From assembly GCA_964515945.1 (NCBI GenBank), contig CAZEWY010000176.1:1-7209 (forward strand): a stretch of 7,209 nt of DNA. Direction: 5' to 3'. The translations under genes and the position numbers were made by a program. Each line of letters starts with the position of its first letter. The first letter of the stretch is position 1. This document shows positions 1 through 4,578 of this stretch, in pieces. This DNA comes from CAYQQJ01 sp964515945 (lineage in GTDB: Bacteria > Pseudomonadota > Gammaproteobacteria > Pseudomonadales > Cellvibrionaceae). The notes below the pieces were generated by a model. The model was not told the origin of the DNA. It saw only the letters and a program-made list of their open reading frames with translations, and ran no database searches.

Positions 1-85
1 TTTACAGCTTTGGATTAACGTGATTGGCTGTCATCACGACATGCACCTTGGGTTTCGTTACCGGCGTCGAATCCTAATCGCCCCC
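1..85 (-). ncRNA. ssrA: tmRNA (SsrA), 5' portion, cut by window edge
   Basis: Transfer-messenger RNA rescues ribosomes stalled on broken mRNAs, acting with SmpB, whose gene lies just upstream on the same strand. Read on the minus strand, the RNA starts at G85 with GGGGGCGATTAGGATTCGAC, the conserved 5' half of the tRNA-like domain, followed by a GAAACCCAAGGTGCATG stretch typical of proteobacterial tmRNA. The first pseudoknot is visible. Stem 1 pairs CGTGAT (38-33) with ATCACG (24-19). Its loop segment ACAGC (31-27) pairs with GCTGT (8-4) as stem 2. The tag-peptide reading frame, the later pseudoknots and the 3' acceptor end lie outside the window. The mature 5' end is inferred by alignment from memory with known tmRNAs; a shift of one or two bases is possible. 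Confidence 0.93.
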
Positions 86-106
86 GTTTTTGCTGCTCTT
101 TACTTT

Positions 107-130
107 GAACTCTTTGGCCCTCCAAAGTTC
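107..130 (-). other. Stem-loop in the predicted ssrA precursor leader
   Basis: On the minus strand GAAC-TTTGG (130-122) pairs with CCAAA (117-113) and GTTC (110-107). There is an AGGG loop and a two-base bulge (112-111). It lies between the predicted ssrA transcription start (about 153) and the mature tmRNA 5' end (85), so it would be removed during 5' maturation. No U-run follows on either strand, so it is not an intrinsic terminator for smpB. A role in precursor processing is inference. Confidence 0.4.
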
Positions 131-159
131 GGGCGGGGCATAATCCAGAGCAGCACGAC

Positions 160-188
160 AGTATAGCCCCGATATGGCTTTATACCAA
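160..188 (-). promoter_or_regulatory. Sigma-70-type promoter for ssrA
   Basis: The minus strand reads TTGGTA (188-183), a 17-base spacer, then TATACT (165-160). The -10 has 5 of 6 consensus bases with optimal spacing. Transcription would start near 153, giving a precursor leader of about 68 nt before the mature tmRNA 5' end, which fits the known RNase P maturation of tmRNA. It sits in the 133-bp spacer after smpB, so ssrA probably has its own strong transcription besides any read-through from smpB. Confidence 0.55.
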
Positions 189-218
189 ATGAACAAGCAA
201 CTTTCGGCGCGCAACTGA

Positions 219-695
219 TCAAGTGGTGTGCTGGAGAACTCGCTGCTTCTGGCGGTTCCAGTCCCGTTCCTTTTCGGTTTCGCGCTTGTCATGCATCTGC
301 TTGCCCTTGGCGAGGCAGACTTCGCACTTGATCAGATGGTGCTTCCAGTAGAGTGCCGTGGCAACTACCGTATAGCCGAGCTGTTCCGCGCTGCGCTGGA
401 GTTTTGCCAGTTCCTTGCGTTTCAGCAGCAGCTTGCGCGTGCGCGTGGGGTCCACCACGAAATGAGTCGATACCGTGGGCAGGGGTTCGATCTGGGAGCC
501 CAGCAGCCAGGCCTCACCATTCTTGAAGATGACGTAACTGTCGGTCAATTGCGCCTTGCCGGCGCGCAGACTCTTCACTTCCCAGCCGGACAGCACCAGA
601 CCGGCCTCGAATTTCTCTTCAATGAAGTAGTCGAAGCGTGCGCGCTTGTTTTGAGCAATGGTATTGCTCTGTTTGTTTTTCGGTTTTTTACTCAT
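219..695 (-). CDS. smpB: SsrA-binding protein SmpB
   Basis: SmpB is the small basic partner of tmRNA. It binds the tRNA-like domain and takes the place of the missing anticodon arm in the decoding centre during trans-translation. The product is 158 residues, the usual length. It shows the family blocks in order: NTIAQNKRA (11-19), GWEVKSLRAGKAQL (37-50), the EAWLLGS..I.PL segment (61-72), ALYWK (114-118) and the positively charged tail AKGKQMHDKRETEKERDW (129-146) that enters the mRNA channel. The ATG at 695 gives an N-terminus of normal length (MSKKPKNKQSNTIAQNK). No Shine-Dalgarno sequence precedes it: the position is occupied by a TATAAT box, so the mRNA may be nearly leaderless. ssrA follows 133 bp downstream on the same strand. 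Confidence 0.97.
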   Translation of the reverse strand: MSKKPKNKQSNTIAQNKRARFDYFIEEKFEAGLVLSGWEVKSLRAGKAQLTDSYVIFKNGEAWLLGSQIEPLPTVSTHFVVDPTRTRKLLLKRKELAKLQRSAEQLGYTVVATALYWKHHLIKCEVCLAKGKQMHDKRETEKERDWNRQKQRVLQHTT

Positions 696-703
696 AGCCG
701 CGC

Positions 704-733
704 ATTATAGGAGGGTTGGAGGTGACTTGTCTC
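704..733 (-). promoter_or_regulatory. Sigma-70-type promoter for smpB, nearly leaderless
   Basis: The minus strand has a perfect -10, TATAAT (709-704), and a possible -35, GAGACA (733-728), with an 18-base spacer. The six bases after the -10 are all G or C, a GC-rich discriminator of the kind seen at stringently controlled promoters. Transcription would begin at about 697-698, only 2-3 bases before the smpB ATG at 695, leaving no room for a ribosome binding site. Confidence 0.6.
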
Positions 734-748
734 GCCGTCTGAAGGGCG

Positions 749-911
749 AGGAGTCTGCGCGGTAGAAAAACATCCTGCTGCGAAAGCGCCACAACGGCCC
801 ATTTCCTCGCTCATTTTTGTTGCATAGAACCACTATGCGCCTCAAATGACCACAAAAATGGCCTCGTTGTGTCACTTTCTCGCGACGGACATTTCTACCG
901 CGCAGACTCCT
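749..911. repeat. 163-bp imperfect palindrome (MITE-like intergenic element)
   Basis: The outer arms 749-768 and 892-911 are perfect reverse complements over 20 bases (the left arm begins AGGAGTCTGCGCGG). A second perfect 6-base stem, GCATAG (822-827) and CTATGC (833-838), closes a 5-base loop, and both stems share the same centre at 830. Between them further matching blocks (GAAAG, CACAACG, CCATTT, TCATTT) appear in both halves with small offsets, so the whole unit could fold as one long hairpin. GGCG occurs at 745-748 and again at 913-916, one base out of register with a clean target duplication. There is no transposase or credible ORF inside. It fills most of the 330-bp gene-free stretch between smpB and the transporter; the rest holds only the two promoters and a short hairpin. 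I infer a non-autonomous mobile or dispersed repeat; copy number cannot be seen from one window. Confidence 0.75.
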
Positions 912-916
912 AGGCG

Positions 917-946
917 TGGGAAGGCGCCGGCATAATGCGCTACAAT
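917..946 (+). promoter_or_regulatory. Possible weak promoter for the transporter gene
   Basis: TACAAT (941-946) matches the -10 consensus at 5 of 6 bases. The only -35 candidate is TGGGAA (917-922) with an 18-base spacer, which is poor. It lies just outside the right end of the 163-bp palindrome and about 80 bp before the transporter start. No better promoter is visible between the palindrome and the gene. Confidence 0.25.
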
Positions 947-980
947 CGCACGCTGAACCATAAAAATGTTTAATGGCTGG

Positions 981-1002
981 ACGAGCCTCCAACAGGGCTC
1001 GT
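981..1002 (+). other. Leader hairpin before the transporter gene
   Basis: ACGAGCC (981-987) pairs perfectly with GGCTCGT (996-1002) around an 8-base loop, ending 23 bases before the chosen ATG. Only three T residues follow (1002-1004), too few for a convincing intrinsic terminator. It could damp read-through or affect ribosome access. A 14-codon reading frame (966-1010) runs through the hairpin. Confidence 0.35.
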
Positions 1003-1025
1003 TTCGGTAGGTGATTGGGGGCCTT

Positions 1026-2420
1026 ATGGATCGACCAGAAGTGGCTGAACGCCGCAAAATGCATGGCATTTGGCATAACCGGTGGACCTTTATACTGGCC
1101 GCGACTGGCTCCGCCGTCGGACTCGGCAATATCTGGAAGTTTCCCTACATGACCGGGGAGAATGGCGGCAGCGCCTTTGTGCTCATGTACCTCGCCTGCA
1201 TCGCGGTGATCGGCATACCGGTGATGATGGCGGAAGTCCTTCTGGGGCGTCGGGGTCGTCAAAGTCCGATCAACTCCATGAAATATGTGACGGAAGAGGC
1301 TGGCTTGCACGGCGCCTGGACCGGTATCGGCTGGATGGGCGTGGTGGCCGGTTTGTGCATCATGTCCTTTTACAGCGTGGTGGCTGGTTGGGCGCTGCAC
1401 TATGTATTTATCACGGCGGCCGGGGCGTTTGAAGGCAGCACAGCCGCAGTGGCTGAAACAGCTTTTGCTTCCCTGCTGGCTGACAAATCCAATCTCTTCA
1501 TCTGGCACACGGTCTTTTGCGTGATGACGGTAACGGTGGTGGCCGCGGGGGTGACGCGGGGTCTGGGGATGGCGGCAAAGATATTGATGCCCTGCCTGTT
1601 CGCGATACTGTTGATACTCCTGGTTTACAGCGTGCTCACGGGAAACATTGGCGCAAGTTTCGACTTTCTGTTCACGCCCCGTTTTGATCGCTTATCCATC
1701 GAGGCATTGCTGGCAGCCCTGGGGCATGCTTTTTTTACCTTGAGCCTGGGTATGGGAGCCATCATGGCCTATGGTGCCTATATGCCGGAACGCGCTTCAC
1801 TGGGGCGCACAGTGGTGGCCGTGGGTATACTCGACACCACCGTGGCCCTGGTTGCGGGGCTGGTGATCTTCTCCGTGGTATTTGCCAATCCGGGCATGGA
1901 GGCGACATCGGGTCCTGGATTGCTGTTTGTGAGCCTGCCCGTCGCCTTCGGCACCATGCCCGCTGGAGTGCTTTTCGGAACTGTTTTTTTTGTGCTGGTT
2001 GTTATCGCCGCCTGGACTTCCGCCGTGTCCCTGATCGAGCCGGGCGTGGCCTGGTTGGTGGAATCGGGTAAGCTCAATCGGCTTGCGTCCTGCCTGTTGC
2101 TGGGCGGCATTGCCTGGTTACTGGGCTTTACGGCGGTGCTGTCCTTCAACGACTGGGCCGATTTCAAACCCTGGTTTTTACTGGGACGCACACCTTTCGA
2201 CTTCCTGGATTTTATGACCGCCCAGGTCATGCTGCCGCTGGGAGGTCTCTTCATCGCCATCTTTGTGGGCTGGTTTATGCAGCGGGACATTGTGCGCTCG
2301 GAAATGGCTGGGGAATCGCACCCGCTTTATGATATCTGGGAATTTGTCCTGCGTTATATTTCACCGGTGTTGATAGCGCTGGTATTTGTAGTCAGCCTTT
2401 GGGGAAAGTTAACGAGTTAA
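1026..2420 (+). CDS. Sodium-dependent transporter, NSS (SNF) family
   Basis: An inner-membrane symporter of the neurotransmitter:sodium symporter family (LeuT fold), which typically couples sodium entry to uptake of amino acids or related compounds. The substrate cannot be told from sequence. With the ATG at 1026 it has 464 residues and about 11 hydrophobic helices, the usual bacterial form. Family signatures: TM1 GSAVGLGNIWKFPY (28-41), matching the unwound sodium/substrate site of LeuT; TM6 FFTLSLGMGAIMAYGAY (236-252); and a Thr-Ser pair (331-332) in TM8 where LeuT has its sodium-binding T354/S355. ENGGSAF (45-51) and a late PLGGLFIAIFVGW segment are also typical of bacterial members. A GTG at 1011 would add five residues; I prefer the ATG because GGGGG (1017-1021) lies just before it. 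It interrupts the smpB-ratA neighbourhood found in Pseudomonas and has no evident functional link to its neighbours. Confidence 0.93.
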   Translation: MDRPEVAERRKMHGIWHNRWTFILAATGSAVGLGNIWKFPYMTGENGGSAFVLMYLACIAVIGIPVMMAEVLLGRRGRQSPINSMKYVTEEAGLHGAWTGIGWMGVVAGLCIMSFYSVVAGWALHYVFITAAGAFEGSTAAVAETAFASLLADKSNLFIWHTVFCVMTVTVVAAGVTRGLGMAAKILMPCLFAILLILLVYSVLTGNIGASFDFLFTPRFDRLSIEALLAALGHAFFTLSLGMGAIMAYGAYMPERASLGRTVVAVGILDTTVALVAGLVIFSVVFANPGMEATSGPGLLFVSLPVAFGTMPAGVLFGTVFFVLVVIAAWTSAVSLIEPGVAWLVESGKLNRLASCLLLGGIAWLLGFTAVLSFNDWADFKPWFLLGRTPFDFLDFMTAQVMLPLGGLFIAIFVGWFMQRDIVRSEMAGESHPLYDIWEFVLRYISPVLIALVFVVSLWGKLTS

Positions 2421-2422
2421 GT

Positions 2423-2441
2423 GCGGTACATGAAGTGCCGC
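2423..2441 (+). other. Short stem-loop after the transporter gene
   Basis: GCGGTAC (2423-2429) can pair with GTGCCGC (2435-2441), seven pairs including one G-T wobble, around a 5-base loop. It starts 3 bases after the transporter stop codon. No U-run follows, so it is at best a weak or processing-type 3' end, and ratA may be read from the transporter transcript. Confidence 0.3.
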
Positions 2442-2480
2442 CGTCGGCGTTTGATTGTCGGGGGTTAATAGGGGAATGAA

Positions 2481-2918
2481 TTGTCACATCGAGTAAAACG
2501 CAGTGCGCTGGTGCCGTTTTCGCGGCAGCAGATGTTCGACCTGGTCAACGATATCGAGCGCTATCCGGAATTCATGGGTGGCTGTGCCGGAGCGGATATC
2601 CTGGAGCGTGGTGATAACTGGCTGGAAGCGCGGCTGGAGTTGCACAAGGCTGGCTTCAGGCATGCCTTCGTCACCCGCAATACCTTATTTGAACCCGAGC
2701 GCATTCATTTGAAGCTGGTGGAAGGGCCTTTCAAGCATTTGGAAGGTGAATGGGATTTCAAGGAGTTGAGTGACACGGCCTGTAAAGTGACTTTCTGGCT
2801 GGAATTTGAGTTCAAGAATCGTCTGTTGGCAATGGCGGCGGCCAAACTGTTCGAACTCATAGCCTCGGAGCAAGTAGACGCCATGGTCCAGCGCGCACGC
2901 AAAATCTACAGTAATTAA
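2481..2918 (+). CDS. ratA: RatA/COQ10-like START-domain protein
   Basis: A member of the START/polyketide-cyclase-like family that includes E. coli RatA (YfjG, reported to bind 50S subunits and block subunit association) and mitochondrial Coq10 (ubiquinone function). Which activity applies is not settled by sequence. The 145-residue product shows the family pattern: RSALVPFSRQQMFDLVNDIERYPEF (7-31), the KAGF....VTRN strand region (56-67), the LVEGPFKHLEGEW block (79-91) and a C-terminal amphipathic helix ending QRARKIYSN. The frame opens after a TAG at 2469-2471 and contains no ATG before the conserved region, so TTG at 2481 is chosen, five bases after GGGGA (2471-2475). The nearby ATG at 2476 is out of frame. 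rnfH normally follows closely, but here 167 bp of hairpin-rich repeat intervenes. Confidence 0.93.
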   Translation: MSHRVKRSALVPFSRQQMFDLVNDIERYPEFMGGCAGADILERGDNWLEARLELHKAGFRHAFVTRNTLFEPERIHLKLVEGPFKHLEGEWDFKELSDTACKVTFWLEFEFKNRLLAMAAAKLFELIASEQVDAMVQRARKIYSN

Positions 2919-2940
2919 TTGTCTGCTTGAGGGTTCGCTC

Positions 2941-3058
2941 GGTACATCCTGTACCTCGCCCTTCGGGCGACGCGCAGGATGCGCAAGTGTCGCGGGGGCA
3001 GGGATGCCCAAGAGCGACCAACCTGTCGGCTGAGCAAAACGTCGATCCTGCCGTTTTG
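2941..3058. repeat. Composite hairpin repeat between ratA and rnfH (module copy 1)
   Basis: Five inverted repeats lie side by side. They are GGTACA/TGTACC (2941-2955), TCGCCC/GGGCGA (2956-2970), GCGCA/TGCGC (2972-2984), GGGCA/TGCCC (2996-3009) and CAAAACG/CGTTTTG (3035-3058). The two central hairpins are each framed by GCGAC or GTCGC boxes at 2967, 2989 and 3014, so the middle GTCGC could pair with either neighbour. All loops except that of the second hairpin contain GGA, or its complement in the first and last hairpins, so those two read in the opposite orientation. A related twin-hairpin module recurs at 4514-4565. The element fills nearly all of the ratA-rnfH spacer. I infer a dispersed extragenic palindromic repeat, possibly active as RNA structure. 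Confidence 0.75.
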
Positions 3059-3085
3059 TGCCGTTTTAAGCTTTGGAGCTTTCAC

Positions 3086-3430
3086 ATGAGTGATATTGAA
3101 GGTATTGCCGTCGAAGTGGCCTACGCGCTGCCCGACAAGCAAAAGATTATTTCCCTGCTGGTGGAGCCGGGCACCACGGCCCTGCAAGCGGTTGAGCGAT
3201 CGGGGATTGCGAAGATTTTTCCGGAAATCGACGTGGCCACGGCAAAGATGGGAATTTTCGGCCAGGCCCTGGGCACCAAGGGCCTCTTGCCGCCGGGCCA
3301 GCATCAATTGAGCGAAGGCGACAGAGTCGAAATCTACCGGCCGCTGGTTTCGGATCCCAGGGAAGTGCGCCGCAAGCGGGCGGAGAAGGATTCAGGGGCT
3401 TCAAGCTCCAAGCCGCAAGCTTCAAACTAG
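3086..3430 (+). CDS. rnfH: RnfH/RatB family ubiquitin-like protein
   Basis: A small beta-grasp (ubiquitin-like) protein of the RnfH family (UPF0125, RatB/YfjF in E. coli), found next to ratA in most gammaproteobacteria. Its biochemical role is unclear; the family was named for association with rnf loci and also described as the RatA partner. The 114-residue product carries the family blocks GIAVEVAYALPDKQ (6-19), the VEPGTTALQAVERSG segment (26-40), IFGQALG (57-63), EGDRVEIYRPLVSDPREVRRKRAEK (77-101). ATG 3086 is chosen because GGAG (3075-3078) lies 7 bases upstream. The same frame stays open to 2927, but that part is encoded by the hairpin repeat and has no family similarity. The last nine residues (SSSKPQASN) are encoded largely by a dispersed CAAGC-rich repeat that also supplies the end of the gene. 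Confidence 0.93.
   Translation: MSDIEGIAVEVAYALPDKQKIISLLVEPGTTALQAVERSGIAKIFPEIDVATAKMGIFGQALGTKGLLPPGQHQLSEGDRVEIYRPLVSDPREVRRKRAEKDSGASSSKPQASN
3404..3427 (+). repeat. CAAGC-rich short repeat, copy A (inside the rnfH 3' end)
   Basis: A 24-base unit built from AGCTNCAAGC and CCGCAAGC motifs, matching copy B at 4411-4434 at 21 of 24 positions. Copy A is translated as the C-terminal tail of RnfH and ends directly before its TAG stop. I infer a small dispersed repeat that lies at gene ends. Confidence 0.6.
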
Positions 3431-3493
3431 GAAAAACCTCATAAGCGTGCTCGACGCCATCCATAGGCACATCACAATCGCTTTGCAGCTATT

Positions 3494-3925
3494 TTATTCT
3501 TCCTGCTCGATTTTCTCGAATGGGTCCTCAGGCATCTCCGCATCTTCCTGGTCCACCTGTTCCTTGATCTCTTCCGGAGAAACCGCAGGGTCCGGTGCCT
3601 CGATATCCTTTTCCAGTGACGCCAGTGTGTCACCGTCGAAGATCAGCTTCACGTGCTTGGTGGTGAGTTTACCGTTGCCCCGTTGCAGGCTGTAGTAGTA
3701 GTCCCAGCGGTTGGGGTTGAAGGTATCCTGAATCAGCGGAGAGCCCATGATGAATCGCACCTGGCGGCGAGTCATGCCAATTTCAAGTTGTTCCACCATC
3801 TCTGGATCGATGATGTTCCCTTGCTGCACACTGATTCGATAGACGCCGGGAAATTTCAGCGAGGAGCAGCTCGCCAGCGCCAGAAGCAGGGCGCTAAAAA
3901 CCAGCGTGTTTATAACTTTTTGCAT
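3494..3925 (-). CDS. bamE: Outer membrane assembly lipoprotein BamE (SmpA/OmlA)
   Basis: BamE is a lipoprotein subunit of the BAM complex, which folds beta-barrel proteins into the outer membrane; it binds BamD and helps stabilise the complex. The chosen start (ATG at 3925) gives 143 residues with a lipoprotein signal: MQKV, a hydrophobic stretch, and the lipobox LASC with the lipidated Cys at position 20. The SmpA/OmlA domain follows, with QQGN (34-37), VEQLEIGMTRRQVRFIMGSPL (44-64) and the NRWDYYYSLQRG strand (72-83). The frame is open to an ATG at 4000, but that adds 25 residues before the signal peptide and lies upstream of the best promoter. After residue 105 there is an acidic, proline-containing tail of about 38 residues (many Asp/Glu), longer than the E. 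coli protein (113 residues). It converges with rnfH (63-bp spacer, no clear terminator) and diverges from fur. Confidence 0.95.
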   Translation of the reverse strand: MQKVINTLVFSALLLALASCSSLKFPGVYRISVQQGNIIDPEMVEQLEIGMTRRQVRFIMGSPLIQDTFNPNRWDYYYSLQRGNGKLTTKHVKLIFDGDTLASLEKDIEAPDPAVSPEEIKEQVDQEDAEMPEDPFEKIEQEE

Positions 3926-3956
3926 ACAGGGGTTCCAGAAAAGCATTTGGCCGGGG

Positions 3957-3986
3957 ATAATACCTGATCTCGAAGCAACCTGAGAA
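3957..3986 (-). promoter_or_regulatory. Sigma-70-type promoter for bamE
   Basis: The minus strand has TTCTCA (3986-3981), an 18-base spacer and TATTAT (3962-3957). Each box matches consensus reasonably (4 of 6 and 5 of 6). Transcription would start near 3950, 25 bases before the ATG at 3925, which supports that start over the upstream ATG at 4000. On the other strand the same bases read GATAAT (3956-3961), a possible -10 for fur but without a good -35. Confidence 0.45.
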
Positions 3987-4004
3987 GTCCTGGAGGACAT
4001 ACTG

Positions 4005-4412
4005 ATGGCGGTAGAAAATCAAGAATTACGCAAAGCCGGCCTCAAAGTCACTTTGCCTCGCGTCAAGATTCTCCAGATCCTGGAAAATTCCGAGCAGCGA
4101 CACCTGAGCGCCGAAGACGTCTACAAGGCGCTTCTTGAAGCCGGTGAAGACGTGGGTCTCGCCACGGTTTATCGGGTTCTCACGCAATTTGAAACCGCCG
4201 GGTTGGTCGAGCGCCACAACTTCGATGGCGGCCATTCTGTCTTTGAACTCGACCGCGGGGACCATCATGACCATATGGTGTGTATAGAAACCGGCACTGT
4301 CATCGAGTTCCACAACGATAAAATCGAACAGCTGCAAGAGCAGATCGCCAACGAGCACGGCTACGACATCACCGGCCACAGCCTGGTGTTGTATGTGAGG
4401 CCTAAAAAATAG
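4005..4412 (+). CDS. fur: Ferric uptake regulator Fur
   Basis: Fur is the iron-responsive dimeric repressor that, loaded with ferrous iron, binds Fur boxes in front of iron-uptake genes. The 135-residue product has the N-terminal winged helix (LRKAGLKVTLPRVKILQIL, 8-26; AEDVYKALLEAGEDVGLATVYRVLTQFE, 36-63) and the C-terminal metal-binding dimerisation domain. By comparison with Pseudomonas aeruginosa Fur, metal ligands are present: H87, D89, E108, H125 in one site and H33, E81, H90, E101 in the other. Only one cysteine is found (C93, in MVCIETG). The CxxC zinc motif of E. coli Fur is absent, as in Pseudomonas Fur. The start has a strong GGAGG (3992-3996) 8 bases ahead. It diverges from bamE (79-bp spacer) and converges on recN. 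The TAG stop is the first part of a dispersed CAAGC repeat. Confidence 0.97.
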   Translation: MAVENQELRKAGLKVTLPRVKILQILENSEQRHLSAEDVYKALLEAGEDVGLATVYRVLTQFETAGLVERHNFDGGHSVFELDRGDHHDHMVCIETGTVIEFHNDKIEQLQEQIANEHGYDITGHSLVLYVRPKK

Positions 4413-4434
4413 CTACAAGCCGCAAGCTACAAGC
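4411..4434 (+). repeat. CAAGC-rich short repeat, copy B (at the fur stop codon)
   Basis: A second copy of the 24-base unit found at 3404-3427, differing at three positions. It begins inside the fur stop codon (TAG 4410-4412), so the repeat lies exactly at the end of the gene. Confidence 0.6.
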
Positions 4435-4443
4435 AGGATATAC

Positions 4444-4473
4444 CGTAGGGCGCATAGGCTTATCCGCCCTACG
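4444..4473. repeat. Interrupted palindrome with GTAGGGCG arms
   Basis: CGTAGGGCG (4444-4452) and CGCCCTACG (4465-4473) are perfect reverse complements. Inside, ATA (4454-4456) and TAT (4461-4463) extend the pairing after one mismatch. From memory it resembles a GTAGGGYG...ATAAGC extragenic repeat seen in many proteobacteria. Placed 31 bp after the fur stop in a convergent spacer, it could form a hairpin in the 3' ends of both fur and recN transcripts, but no U-run follows. Confidence 0.6.
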
Positions 4474-4513
4474 ATCCAATCTGATTCTTTTCCCTGTCCT
4501 TAGCGTGTAACTT

Positions 4514-4565
4514 GCGACGCGCATGGATGCGCTAGTGCCGCGTGGGCAGGATGCCCAGGAGCGGC
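4514..4565. repeat. Twin-hairpin repeat module, copy 2
   Basis: Hairpin GCGCA/TGCGC (4519-4532) and hairpin GGGCA/TGCCC (4544-4556) are framed by five-base boxes GCGAC (4514), GCCGC (4537) and GCGGC (4561). Order and spacing match 2967-3018, with loop sizes of 3 or 4. The middle and right boxes pair perfectly here as GCCGC/GCGGC, whereas copy 1 has GTCGC/GCGAC, a compensatory change of one pair. It starts 13 bp beyond the recN stop codon on the recN-downstream side of the fur-recN convergent spacer. Confidence 0.75.
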
Positions 4566-4578
4566 CAGCTTCTCTAAA

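Noticed and set aside
705..1508. 267-residue open frame on the minus strand
   Set aside because: It runs through the palindrome and the antisense of the transporter, has no family-like motif, and overlaps a clear gene and the smpB upstream region.
2941..3058. CRISPR-like array
   Set aside because: The hairpins differ in sequence and size and there are no regular direct repeats with unique spacers.
3049..3068. Tandem 10-bp repeat TGCCGTTTTG/TGCCGTTTTA before rnfH
   Set aside because: Two short units only, partly inside the last hairpin of the composite repeat; too little to call a separate element.
2927..3085. 53-residue N-terminal extension of RnfH
   Set aside because: It is encoded by the hairpin repeat, lacks similarity to the family, and a good ribosome binding site precedes the ATG at 3086.
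3956..3972. Fur box in front of fur (GATAAT at 3956-3961)
   Set aside because: Only one GATAAT hexamer is present and no inverted partner follows, so autoregulation is not supported by the sequence.
3926..4000. 25-residue N-terminal extension of BamE starting at 4000
   Set aside because: It would put extra residues before a complete lipoprotein signal and start upstream of the likely promoter.
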